A stretch of DNA of 64,000 bases from Treponema sp. (GTDB lineage Bacteria > Spirochaetota > Spirochaetia > Treponematales > Treponemataceae): the NCBI GenBank assembly GCA_017962965.1, contig JAGCUI010000026.1, positions 99,795 through 163,794 of the forward strand. The letters are read 5' to 3'. The notes under the pieces are model-generated. The model was not told the DNA's origin and did no database searches. It worked only from the letters and a program-made list of their open reading frames with translations. This document shows, one piece after another, positions 1-8,607 of the stretch (positions within the stretch are counted from its first letter, which is position 1; the number at the start of each line of letters is the position of its first letter). A program made the position numbers and the translations under genes.

Positions 1-449
1 TCGAGTGTATATCCAACGCAGGTTTTTGTATGATCTAAAGGAAAAGCCCTTATTACAAAGTCTTTTTCTTCGTGAACAACACAAGGTGCCTGTATTTCTT
101 TAACCACAATCGGATAGTTGATGTACATATCCAGAACTTTTCTGCTTGTTTCTATGTATTCTTTAATCTTTGGAGGGCCGTAGATGTACAAAGGTTCTTC
201 TCTGTCTACCTGTGCCGAAAGCATAAGAATACCCGGTAAGCCGGTTACGTGGTCTGCATGAGTATGGGAAACAAAAATAGCATTTATCTTTTTCCATTTA
301 AGGTTCAGTCGTCTTAAGCTTACCTGTGTACCTTCTCCGCCATCAAACAAGAATAAATCGCCGTCACGTCTAAGCAAAACTGATGTAAGATGTCTGTATG
401 GAAGTGGCATCATTCCGCCACAGCCAAGTACAAATGCTTCCATATTCAT
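1..449 (-). CDS. rnz: Ribonuclease Z, C-terminal part cut off by the window edge
   Basis: Metallo-beta-lactamase-fold endonuclease that trims tRNA 3' ends. The first ~149 residues are visible; the rest lies beyond base 1. The zinc-binding HxHxDH motif is seen as SHTHADH (residues 61-67), followed by GLPG as in RNase Z. The N-terminus (VLGCGGMMP, then FDGGEGTQ) also fits the family. The start may be the ATG at 449 or the one at 443; the former is preferred because a TAATAT box lies exactly six bases upstream. No Shine-Dalgarno is seen. Another MBL-fold hydrolase such as an arylsulfatase-like enzyme is possible but less likely. Confidence 0.85.
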   Translation of the reverse strand, partial: MNMEAFVLGCGGMMPLPYRHLTSVLLRRDGDLFLFDGGEGTQVSLRRLNLKWKKINAIFVSHTHADHVTGLPGILMLSAQVDREEPLYIYGPPKIKEYIETSRKVLDMYINYPIVVKEIQAPCVVHEEKDFVIRAFPLDHTKTCVGYTL

Positions 450-461
450 AAAAATATATTA
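450..461 (-). promoter_or_regulatory. Putative -10 box for leaderless rnz transcript
   Basis: Reading the minus strand, TAATAT (461 to 456) is followed by six bases and then the ATG at 449. No Shine-Dalgarno is present. An ATGACT at 484-479 could be a weak -35 with 17-base spacing. The inferred transcription start falls on the start codon. Confidence 0.45.
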
Positions 462-483
462 TCAAATTTACAAAATAAAGTCA

Positions 484-1848
484 TTATTCAGCATTAAGAT
501 TTTGTCGTTTAAGCTTTTTGTAAATGTAAATAAAGAAAATGAGGTTTGCAATAATTGTTAAAATCCACGAAAAAGGATATGTAAGAAAGATTGTAATCGG
601 TTTATGAAACCTTTCTATCCTGAAAATCGTAAAAAGATAGATAATTCTGAATATGCAGGCCCCTGTAAGACTCGAAATAAACGGCATCATTGAATAACCC
701 ATTCCGCGGATACAGTTGGAAAGCGCGTCCATCATGCCGCATAGATAATATGTAGAAAAGATTACCCTAGCACGAACCATTCCGGCTTCTATAATGGCTG
801 GGTCCTTCTGGTAAAAACCGATTAAAGTGCGTCCAAAGATTAAGAATATAGCACTCATAAGGCCGCCGGCTGCAAAGGTTAAAAATTGAGATGATAAAAC
901 AACATTTTTGATGCGGTTAAACTTTTTGGCACCAAGATTCTGAGAACAGCAGGTTAAAGCACCTTGAGCAAAACCGTTCATCGTAAAATAAACAAAGCCT
1001 TCAAGGTCGCAGGCAGCTCCGTTTCCGTTGATTACAACTTCTCCAAAGGAGTTTACCGAAGACTGAATAATTACATTCGAAAAAGAAAACATTATTCCCT
1101 GAAAGCCTGCGGGTAATCCAACCTTTACAATCTTAAAAAAGATGTGTGTGTTTATCTTAAGCTTTTTAAAATCCAGATGAAAGGCGTCTTCTTCGCGAAC
1201 TAAAAGAACTAAGACTGCAACGCATGCAAAAACCTGGGAAAGAACTGTTGCAAGACCTACTCCGTCTACAGACATTTTACAAACAATTACAAAAAAGAGA
1301 TTTAAGATAAAGTTGATAACCCCTGCTATTGTTAAAATGTAAAGAGGTCTTTTTGTATCTCCCTTGGCTCTGAGCAATGCACTTCCAAAATTAAAAATAG
1401 TTGTGGCAATAATTCCGCCAAAATAAATCCTTAAGTAAATTACAGCAAGCTCTAAAAAATCATCTGTGGCACCCATTAAAATCAAAATAGGTTTTGCAAA
1501 GATAATTCCAACAATTGTGAGGATTATTCCGCTGTAAATTGAAAGTAAAATTGAAGTATGAACTGTATCCTGAATTTCTGCCTTGCGTTTGGCTCCGTAA
1601 TAATTTGCAGCAACAATATTACAGCCTATTGAAAGGCCCACAAAAAGATTTACCAAAAGGTTTATTAAAGAACCGGTTGAAGTAACTGCAGAAAAGGCGG
1701 CAGGAGCAGAAAATCTTCCTACAACAACACGGTCTGCAGTATTGAATAAAATCTGTAAAATACTTGAAAAAATAAGAGGAATTGAAAATTTTATAAGATT
1801 AACAAAGACTGAACCCTGTGTTAAATCTAATTCATTTTTTCTGTTCAT
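484..1848 (-). CDS. MATE family efflux transporter
   Basis: Polytopic inner-membrane exporter of the MATE (NorM/DinF-like) family, 454 residues, the usual length, with about 12 predicted membrane segments in two similar halves. The N-terminus (TQGSVFVNLIKFSIPLIFSS, then LFNTADRVVVGRF) is the typical first-helix MATE signature with its conserved Asp/Arg. The family exchanges organic cations or drugs for Na+ or H+; the substrate cannot be read from sequence. It stands alone, 35 bases downstream of rnz on the same strand. A TACACT box seven bases before the ATG suggests its own promoter with almost no leader. Confidence 0.9.
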   Translation of the reverse strand: MNRKNELDLTQGSVFVNLIKFSIPLIFSSILQILFNTADRVVVGRFSAPAAFSAVTSTGSLINLLVNLFVGLSIGCNIVAANYYGAKRKAEIQDTVHTSILLSIYSGIILTIVGIIFAKPILILMGATDDFLELAVIYLRIYFGGIIATTIFNFGSALLRAKGDTKRPLYILTIAGVINFILNLFFVIVCKMSVDGVGLATVLSQVFACVAVLVLLVREEDAFHLDFKKLKINTHIFFKIVKVGLPAGFQGIMFSFSNVIIQSSVNSFGEVVINGNGAACDLEGFVYFTMNGFAQGALTCCSQNLGAKKFNRIKNVVLSSQFLTFAAGGLMSAIFLIFGRTLIGFYQKDPAIIEAGMVRARVIFSTYYLCGMMDALSNCIRGMGYSMMPFISSLTGACIFRIIYLFTIFRIERFHKPITIFLTYPFSWILTIIANLIFFIYIYKKLKRQNLNAE

Positions 1849-1874
1849 AATCCACAGTGTATAATTTTTTTCCG

Positions 1875-2105
1875 TTATAAAATATCAAGCATATCTTTAA
1901 AAAAGTGATTTTCTACCCTGGCATCGTTCCAGAGCTCTCCAAGACTTTTATATCTTTTCTGCTCGTACATGGCTCCAAACACAATATCAGTGTTGCCGTC
2001 CTTAGTCTTGTCGTAGGTTAAAATATATTTTTTTCCGTTATAATCAAACTCCAGGTTTTTGCCTGTTTCGATTAAAAAAATTAAATCATCTTTTGTCATT
2101 AACAT
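1875..2105 (-). CDS. Small conserved-looking protein of unknown function
   Basis: A 76-residue acidic soluble protein (74 if the second ATG at 2099 is used). I do not recognise a family. It has no signal peptide or membrane segment; the pattern of short beta strands (LEFDYNGKKYILTYDK) followed by a helix rich in aromatic and acidic residues suggests a small alpha/beta fold. It ends 26 bases upstream of the MATE gene on the same strand. A TAGAAT box eight bases before the second ATG could drive it. Codon use matches the neighbours, which supports it being a real gene. Confidence 0.6.
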   Translation of the reverse strand: MLMTKDDLIFLIETGKNLEFDYNGKKYILTYDKTKDGNTDIVFGAMYEQKRYKSLGELWNDARVENHFFKDMLDIL

Positions 2106-2138
2106 GCATTCTAATTACTTTTTTAATTCTATGCAAAT

Positions 2139-2154
2139 TGATATACTGATTTTA
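2139..2154 (+). promoter_or_regulatory. Extended -10 promoter directly before the moxR start
   Basis: TG-A-TATACT with the hexamer at 2142-2147 is followed by exactly six bases (gatttt) and the ATG at 2154. There is no Shine-Dalgarno, so the mRNA is probably leaderless. Confidence 0.5.
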
Positions 2155-3107
2155 TGAATAAAATATACGAACTTTCAGAAAAAATCAGAAAAGAAACACT
2201 TAATGTTTTTAAAGGAAATAAAGACACTGTAGATATGATTCTTGCATGTCTTTTAGCAGGCGGTCACGTTCTTTTGGAGGATGTACCGGGAACAGGAAAA
2301 ACAGTTCTTGCAAAATCAGTTGCAAAAGCTACAGGACTTGATTTTTCGCGCATTCAGTGTACGCCGGACCTTATGCCTTCGGATGTAACTGGAAGTTCTG
2401 TATGGATTCCTTCTAAAAGTGAATTTGAATTTCGAAAAGGTCCTGTAATGGCAGGCATTGTTTTAGTAGACGAATTAAACCGCGCAACTCCTAGAACTCA
2501 GTCGGCTCTTTTGGAATGTATGGCAGAAAACCAGATAAGCATCGACGGAAACATGTACGCTCTTCCAAAGCCATTTTTTGTAATTGCCACAGAAAACCCT
2601 GTAGAATCAGAAGGAACCTTCCCATTACCAGAAGCTCAGAAAGACCGCTTTATGATGTGTCTTAGCATGGGATATCCTGAAGAATCAGCTGAAAAAGAAA
2701 TCATTCTTGCACAAAATACACCGGTTCACCCTGTAGAAAACGTAAAGGCTGTTGTAACAAAAGAAGAAATTCTTGAATGCATGAACGAAGCCCTTAAAAT
2801 CTATGTGGACGACAGCGTATTAAATTACATATTGAGTCTTGCAAAATTTACAAGAGAAGATGGGCGCCTTTTAAATGGAGTTTCACCTCGCGCCACCCTC
2901 GCTTTATACAAGGCCGGTCAGTGCTACGCTGCGGTAAACAACAGAACCTATGTCACACCGGAAGACATTAAAAAGCTCGCTATTCCTGTATTCAGAAAGC
3001 GTGTTATTCTTTCGACAGATTCAGTTTTAAAAGGCTACAAGGCAGAAAGCATCCTTCAGGAAATGCTTGAACAGACAAATCTCCCTGATTTTAAAGCCCA
3101 CGCATAA
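2154..3107 (+). CDS. MoxR-family AAA+ ATPase
   Basis: Cytosolic AAA+ chaperone-like ATPase of the MoxR family, 317 residues, full length. Walker A is seen as VPGTGKT (residues 44-50), Walker B as GIVLVDELNRA, and sensor 1 as IATENPVE. The C-terminal lid domain runs from about residue 210. MoxR proteins usually act with a DUF58 protein encoded next door, and here the DUF58 gene begins seven bases after the stop. First gene of a four-gene operon. The partner or metal-insertion target cannot be deduced. Confidence 0.93.
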   Translation: MNKIYELSEKIRKETLNVFKGNKDTVDMILACLLAGGHVLLEDVPGTGKTVLAKSVAKATGLDFSRIQCTPDLMPSDVTGSSVWIPSKSEFEFRKGPVMAGIVLVDELNRATPRTQSALLECMAENQISIDGNMYALPKPFFVIATENPVESEGTFPLPEAQKDRFMMCLSMGYPEESAEKEIILAQNTPVHPVENVKAVVTKEEILECMNEALKIYVDDSVLNYILSLAKFTREDGRLLNGVSPRATLALYKAGQCYAAVNNRTYVTPEDIKKLAIPVFRKRVILSTDSVLKGYKAESILQEMLEQTNLPDFKAHA

Positions 3108-3113
3108 AAGCAG

Positions 3114-4184
3114 ATGAAAATAAAAAAGTCCTTTGTTTTTGTTGTATTAGTTTTATTTCTCATAACACTGGTAGTTCCTTCAAGAATATGCCAGTTTTTT
3201 GCATACACCGCTATTTTTATCTTTCTTGCAAGCTTTATTTATGCATTCGACCTTTCTAAAAAAATCACGGTTGAACGCCCCTTTAAAGAATTAAAAACAG
3301 CCTGCAACGAAAAAATCGAAATAAGCTTTAACATCAAAAATAATTCACGCTTTACAGCCCATCTTCTTTATTACAGAGACACAGTTCCGTATTTTTACAT
3401 CTTTGGAAACAAGCACGAAAACGTAATTACACTTCATAAAAAAGAAAACAAAAAAGTAACCTACACAATTAAGGCAGACACACGCGGAGAATTTATAATA
3501 AGTCCTGTTGTAATAGAAACCTCAGATCCTTTAAATCTATTTTCCTTTAAAAAAGAATATCCTGTAGAAATGAAGCTCATTGTTCGTCCGGCACGCATAA
3601 AGCTTATTACAACCACAGACCCTGGTATTCCTCAGGGGGAGATTAAAATCCAGAATATCTGTTACGAAGATACAACCTTAAGAAAATCCATCCGCGAATA
3701 TAAAAACGGCGATGAACAGAAAAGAATCAACTGGAGAATGAGTGCCAAATATTCAAAGCTATTTACAAACCAGTATGAAAACTCCTACGACGCACCGTTC
3801 TTTGTATTTTTAAATCTTGCAGAAGATGATTACGACTTAAAAAACAGAACCTATTACACAGAAAAAGCCATAGAAATTGCAGCCTCCATTGTTGAAAAAT
3901 CAAAGCTTTACAGACAGAACGTTGGTTTTGCAGCCTACGCACAGGGCTTTCCATATTTAAAACCTGCCAAAAATCAGGTGAATAAAATCCTTGATATGCT
4001 TGCCGTAATAAAACCCGAACCTGGAAAGCTTACATATAATCCTTTTATTAAATATACAGACGAGCTTCCGGCCGGCACATTGATTTTTTCTATTGATGAA
4101 AAGGTTGTTCGCGAATACTTTGTTAAAGTTGAAGCAGACAAGGAAAACATAAACAGTAAAAACATAGGAGCCATGAAAAAATGA
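3114..4184 (+). CDS. DUF58 domain protein
   Basis: A 356-residue protein with two N-terminal membrane helices (residues ~5-22 and 27-45) followed by a cytosolic part holding the DUF58 core. The hallmark segment reads REYKNGDEQKRINWRMSAKY (about residues 193-212), matching the family's REY..GD..R.INW..SA signature. DUF58 proteins accompany MoxR ATPases, often with von Willebrand A-like folds. The stop overlaps the next start (ATGA at 4181-4184), indicating translational coupling. The precise role is unknown. Confidence 0.9.
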   Translation: MKIKKSFVFVVLVLFLITLVVPSRICQFFAYTAIFIFLASFIYAFDLSKKITVERPFKELKTACNEKIEISFNIKNNSRFTAHLLYYRDTVPYFYIFGNKHENVITLHKKENKKVTYTIKADTRGEFIISPVVIETSDPLNLFSFKKEYPVEMKLIVRPARIKLITTTDPGIPQGEIKIQNICYEDTTLRKSIREYKNGDEQKRINWRMSAKYSKLFTNQYENSYDAPFFVFLNLAEDDYDLKNRTYYTEKAIEIAASIVEKSKLYRQNVGFAAYAQGFPYLKPAKNQVNKILDMLAVIKPEPGKLTYNPFIKYTDELPAGTLIFSIDEKVVREYFVKVEADKENINSKNIGAMKK

Positions 4185-5650
4185 AAAGATTTTACTCTTT
4201 TTTTGAAAACATAATTGTTCTTTTTCTCATTGCCCCTTTTACTTTTTTACTCGATTATTTAATCCACATTTCGGCTCCTTTAGGCTTTACCGATGCCCTT
4301 TTTAACTACGGTTATCTTTTTGTATTCGGAATCTTTTGTATATTTTTTGCTTATTTTACAGCCTCGGATAAATTCACCCTTGTTTCAAAAATATTTGCAA
4401 GCCTTATTCCGATTATCATCTGCCAGGTAATTTTTTATTTGATTACAAAGAAGTTTCAGTTCAGCCTTTTAGTTTTATCAGCATTCCAGATTATTTTTAT
4501 TAATAAGCTTACGACTGTTATAATTCTTCATGATGACTTTTTAGATTTATGCGGTGAAAAAACAGGTCTTGAATTACGAGATCATCTTTACCAGAACAAA
4601 TTTGCCGCCATGGACCTTGGAGTTGAGATTGAAAAAACTAAAAAGATTTTATACTTTCTTTCGGTTTATGTAATTATTACAATCATAATTGAATTCTTTC
4701 AAAAGAAATTCAACTTATTTTTAATCATAAACTCTGCAGTCTTTTTTATTAATTACATAGTGATTTTCTATCTTTTGGGATATTTTAAGAAGGAAGTTTA
4801 TTATTTAAACGAAGGCCTTACAAATATCATCCCCGAAAGAAAACGTTTTTATAAATCAATCTTTTTGATTTTTATAATCTCAATTCTTCTTGGTCTTGCT
4901 TTTGCAAAGGATTATGCGCCAATAAAACTTCATCTTCCTTCCTGGCTTTTTGGAGAAACACATTCTGTTGAGCAGGCCTATGTTCCACCTCCAGATAATT
5001 CAGTTATAGATTTTCCGGATAACGGTTTTGATGCCAAACCAAAGGTAAACAATAAATTCATTCTCTTTTTAGAAAAGCTTTTTGACTATATTACAATTAT
5101 CCTTGGTTTTCTTGCACGCCATACCCCTTCTTTCCTTTTATCATTCCTTGTTATAGTGCTTATAGTTTATAAATTTCAGGGCTTTTATTTTAAGAGATTT
5201 GCACTTCACATAAAAGAATTATTTAAAAGAATGCACATGAAGTTTTCAAGCTTTATAAAGCATTTATTAAAAAAAGAAGTGATTAATGATTATGCAAAGG
5301 TTTCTAAAAAAGAGTTCATTAATTCTGTATATAAAATTTCCAGAAACTCAAAGAAAAGCCGTGAAAAGCGACTTGAATTAGACAGAATTACACGCCAGTT
5401 TGTAAAAATAATTGACTACGGAACAAAATTAAAAATCAAATACACAAAAAATCTTGCCCCGGCTGAATACACAAAGCTTATAAGTGACTATTTATTAAAA
5501 ACACCAGAAATGGAACAAAAAGCCAACGCCTGTGATTTAATCGGAGCTATTTTTGAAAAGGCTTTATACGACAAAAATGTAATTACAAAAAAAGAAGAGC
5601 AGGATTTTACAGACGCAATTTCCAAGGTGATTTCTAAAAACAAGGGCTAA
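4181..5650 (+). CDS. Polytopic membrane protein of the moxR-DUF58 operon
   Basis: A 489-residue inner-membrane protein with several N-terminal helices (residues ~12-120), another pair around 160-200, one at ~228-245, an extracytoplasmic proline-rich loop, one helix near 310-330, and a lysine-rich cytosolic C-terminus. The tail (from about residue 385) resembles the DUF4129-type end of transglutaminase-like membrane proteins that commonly follow moxR-DUF58 genes, but no transglutaminase Cys-His-Asp triad is seen. Its start overlaps the DUF58 stop. Family assignment by context and topology only. Confidence 0.75.
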   Translation: MKRFYSFFENIIVLFLIAPFTFLLDYLIHISAPLGFTDALFNYGYLFVFGIFCIFFAYFTASDKFTLVSKIFASLIPIIICQVIFYLITKKFQFSLLVLSAFQIIFINKLTTVIILHDDFLDLCGEKTGLELRDHLYQNKFAAMDLGVEIEKTKKILYFLSVYVIITIIIEFFQKKFNLFLIINSAVFFINYIVIFYLLGYFKKEVYYLNEGLTNIIPERKRFYKSIFLIFIISILLGLAFAKDYAPIKLHLPSWLFGETHSVEQAYVPPPDNSVIDFPDNGFDAKPKVNNKFILFLEKLFDYITIILGFLARHTPSFLLSFLVIVLIVYKFQGFYFKRFALHIKELFKRMHMKFSSFIKHLLKKEVINDYAKVSKKEFINSVYKISRNSKKSREKRLELDRITRQFVKIIDYGTKLKIKYTKNLAPAEYTKLISDYLLKTPEMEQKANACDLIGAIFEKALYDKNVITKKEEQDFTDAISKVISKNKG

Positions 5651-5652
5651 AA

Positions 5653-6900
5653 ATGAAGGTAGTTTTTTACAGCACAAATTCAAACATTTTTAATCCCCAA
5701 ACTTTTAAAATTACAGTTCTTCCAGCAAATAAAGAACAGTTTGAGTCTTTCCAGAAAAAATACCCCGAGCATTCCTTTACCTTTGTAACCCAGCTTCCAT
5801 TAATGTTCATGCCAGAAAATTCAATTGTTTTAGACCAGAACTTAAGCTACAAGGAAGTGGCTCAGAAAATAATTTCTCTAAAACCAGACCTTGCAATTGC
5901 CCTTTCATTCTGGGTAAATCCTTACGACTGGCTTTCTGTAAACGACGCCCTTATTAAAAATGAACTTGAAAAAAACGGAATTAAAACCCTATGTAATCTG
6001 CTTTCTTCTTCCCTCATCTGTTTTGATAAATATAAGACACACCAGTTTTTAGAGCTCAACGGCTTTAATATTCCAAAAGCTGTTTTTGTGGACCACGATT
6101 TATATTTTTGTGCCGGAAGTCATAAGGAAGTAATTCACAATGTTTATAAGGACAGTATTTTAAGCCAGATCCAGGAATTAAAGCTTCCTCTTATTATAAA
6201 AGATACAGTGGGTTTAAGCTCATACGGAATGACTGTAGTTCATACTTACGGCGAAGCTATGGGCTATTTAAATTCCAAAAGAAATAATTCAAACAGAATT
6301 GTAGAAGAATATATTACAGGCGAGCACTTTGGTCTTGAAGTATACCGTGCCAAAAATGATTTTGTGGTTTTAGATCCGTACCGATTCAGCTTAAATCAAT
6401 ACGGAATTACAAGCCCGAAACAAAGCTCAAAGGAAGGTCCTGTAAAAGATGCAAAATATAAAATAAATGCATTAAAAAAAGAGATTAAAAAGCTTGCCCG
6501 CCTTTTAGACATTCAAACTCTTTGCCAGGTGGATTTAATTTACAGCAATAGAAAATGGTACATAATCGAAATAAATCCTCGTCTTAGCGGTATGAGTTTT
6601 ATGTATGCAAAAAGCTATAATAAGACACTTTACGACCTTATCTGGGAAACCTGTGTTCGTGGAAAAAAGAGCCCTTACAAAAAAGCACCGGATCTTTGGT
6701 GTAAGGATATTAAGCTTGAAGTACAGACAGACGAAAAGTTAAATGAAATTCGGAAGCTTGGATGTGTGAAACTTTTAAACCAGTCGAATGATATGGCCGC
6801 AAAGCAGGAACGCGAGAAGGGATTTTGTGAGTGTATAATCTTGGGCACAAAAGAAGAAATCCAGGAAACCTTAGAAAAGATAAAAAAAATTACAGGTTGA
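5653..6900 (+). CDS. ATP-grasp domain protein
   Basis: A 415-residue cytosolic protein with an ATP-grasp fold. Visible signs are the ATP-binding strand LPLIIKDTVGLSSYGMTVV, the IVEEYITGEHFGLEV segment, and the metal-binding end VDLIYSNRKWYIIEINPRLSG. It resembles carboxylate-amine ligases of the PurK/CarB/RimK superfamily, but the substrate is unknown. It starts two bases after the membrane protein's stop, so it is the last gene of the moxR operon, and it ends one base from the convergent gene at 6902. Its inclusion with MoxR-DUF58 is not something I recognise as standard. Confidence 0.8.
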   Translation: MKVVFYSTNSNIFNPQTFKITVLPANKEQFESFQKKYPEHSFTFVTQLPLMFMPENSIVLDQNLSYKEVAQKIISLKPDLAIALSFWVNPYDWLSVNDALIKNELEKNGIKTLCNLLSSSLICFDKYKTHQFLELNGFNIPKAVFVDHDLYFCAGSHKEVIHNVYKDSILSQIQELKLPLIIKDTVGLSSYGMTVVHTYGEAMGYLNSKRNNSNRIVEEYITGEHFGLEVYRAKNDFVVLDPYRFSLNQYGITSPKQSSKEGPVKDAKYKINALKKEIKKLARLLDIQTLCQVDLIYSNRKWYIIEINPRLSGMSFMYAKSYNKTLYDLIWETCVRGKKSPYKKAPDLWCKDIKLEVQTDEKLNEIRKLGCVKLLNQSNDMAAKQEREKGFCECIILGTKEEIQETLEKIKKITG

Positions 6901-6901
6901 T

Positions 6902-7741
6902 TTACATCTGCACAGTCTGGAACAATACAGAAATTTCAGGATCTTTAAAATCTTCTTTTTCTACAATCTTTAAAATATCAGCTTGCGAATACTTACTCTG
7001 AGGATAAAGAATAATACAGGTTTTATCGTTATTCATTAAAAAATTCTGTTCGCCCCATTTTGTATAACGGGTTGCGCCGATAGAAATCATAGCTGATTCA
7101 GGCTTTCCGGCTTCCAAAAGATATTTATGAATATTTTCTGCAGGACCTTCATCGCTCTGATTATTTAATTTATCTACAAGCCAGAATAATAATTTTTCGT
7201 AAATATAACTGTAATTTAAGATGAGGCTGTTCTGGCCGTATTCATAGATTTTTCCGTCGCGGATTAAAAAAGACGCAATACAGTAATCGTTAATAATTGA
7301 ATATGAATTAAAGGAATCAAGGGCGATTAAGTTTTCAGAAAGTCCTTTTGAACACTTTCCCCAGTTCTTTTTTTCGCTGATTTTTTTAGCCCCTTCCTTA
7401 CGGATTGAACAGTCGTTTGAAGCACCAAAGCTTACAGGAGTAATTCTTTTGATTAATTCTTTTTCCCAGGTAAGATTACAGATTATTGCGCATTCAGGTT
7501 CAATCTGAAGCTTATTTTCGTCCTTTGGAAAGATGATTTTTTTTGAATCAAAAGGAAAAACAGTTAAAAATTTGGGAGTTAATTTCGGCTTTGAAACGTG
7601 AATATAAGTTGGGAAAACAGCTTTTGGAGCATTTGCATCCTTTGTTTTAAAGTTTAAAAAGTCCTTTGCTTCTCCGGCCTGCTCAAGATGTCCTGTAAAG
7701 TTTCCTGCAACTCCAAAGCATGGCATGTTTTTTAAATCCAT
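6902..7741 (-). CDS. DUF5718-like cytosolic protein
   Basis: A 279-residue soluble protein starting MDLKNMPCFGVAGNFTGHLEQ. That opening resembles a family I recall as DUF5718, but I am not certain of the number. Further recognisable features are EPECAIICNLTWE and FGASNDCSIRKEGAKKISEK, which resemble the substrate-binding segments of fumarylacetoacetate-hydrolase-like proteins. No signal peptide is present. The start codon overlaps the stop of the upstream patatin gene by one base, so the two are probably co-translated. Function unknown. Confidence 0.75.
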   Translation of the reverse strand: MDLKNMPCFGVAGNFTGHLEQAGEAKDFLNFKTKDANAPKAVFPTYIHVSKPKLTPKFLTVFPFDSKKIIFPKDENKLQIEPECAIICNLTWEKELIKRITPVSFGASNDCSIRKEGAKKISEKKNWGKCSKGLSENLIALDSFNSYSIINDYCIASFLIRDGKIYEYGQNSLILNYSYIYEKLLFWLVDKLNNQSDEGPAENIHKYLLEAGKPESAMISIGATRYTKWGEQNFLMNNDKTCIILYPQSKYSQADILKIVEKEDFKDPEISVLFQTVQM

Positions 7742-8604
7742 TATTTTTTTCCTCCCGCATTCAAAAACTCTTTTACTTCAGAAAGACGTTCGTGAGCCGT
7801 AATTCGTCCAAGTTCATAAATACGGTCTAGTTCTGCTTCGTCCTTTGCCTTAGCCCCGATTTTAAGCTCAGTTTTAGGCCTCATAACTAAAATATTTCCG
7901 TTTTTTTCCTGTTCTGCAATGTGTAAAAAGCTCTGTGTATTTCTTTCAGGAATGCTTTTCATTGTTTTTAAAAGATTCGGATACTTATTAAAAAAAAGCT
8001 TTTCCATAAAATATAAAACAGGACTGAATTTTTCTTTATGAGTAACAGGATTTGTTAAAATTACAATGTTTTTTTCGTAGCCCAAATCTTCAAAATATTT
8101 AAGAGGAACTTCATCACTCAAGCCTCCGTCTAAATATTTTCCGCCTTCAAGCTCCACAATTTTTGAAACAATCGGCACCGAAGCACTAGCCCGTAGCCAT
8201 TGAATATCATCCAGACTTCCTTTACTAAGCTTTTGGTAATGAGGAAGCCCTGTTTCTACATCCGTACAAACTGAATAAAATTCCGTTGGATCTTTTTCAA
8301 AGGTCTGGTTGTCCCACACATCTAAAACCTCGGGTAATTCACGGTAACAAAAATCTGCACCATAATAATTACCTGTCTTAAAAAAAGACCACCAGCTTGC
8401 ATAACGCTTATCATGAACAAAACGCTTGTTATATCTTAAGGCCCTTCCAGGCTGATGAGACTTTAAATTACAGCCAAAAACAGCCCCGGCAGAAACACCA
8501 ATAATACCGTCAAAAGTGATATTATTTTCCATAAAAACATCAAGGATTCCACAGGTAAAAATACCCTTCATGGCTCCGCCCTGTAAAACAAGACCTTTTT
8601 TCAT
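7741..8604 (-). CDS. Patatin-like phospholipase
   Basis: A 287-residue serine hydrolase of the patatin family. All catalytic elements are seen: the oxyanion loop GGAMKG near the N-terminus, the nucleophile elbow GVSAGA (serine at about residue 39), and the DGG motif (YLDGGLSDEVPL, Asp at about residue 158). The length and the YjjU-like N-terminus (KKGLVLQGGAMKGIFTCGIL) fit small bacterial patatins acting on lipids. It lies between the FemAB-type gene (three-base gap) and the DUF5718-like gene (one-base overlap), probably one operon. Confidence 0.92.
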   Translation of the reverse strand: MKKGLVLQGGAMKGIFTCGILDVFMENNITFDGIIGVSAGAVFGCNLKSHQPGRALRYNKRFVHDKRYASWWSFFKTGNYYGADFCYRELPEVLDVWDNQTFEKDPTEFYSVCTDVETGLPHYQKLSKGSLDDIQWLRASASVPIVSKIVELEGGKYLDGGLSDEVPLKYFEDLGYEKNIVILTNPVTHKEKFSPVLYFMEKLFFNKYPNLLKTMKSIPERNTQSFLHIAEQEKNGNILVMRPKTELKIGAKAKDEAELDRIYELGRITAHERLSEVKEFLNAGGKK

Positions 8605-8607
8605 AAA

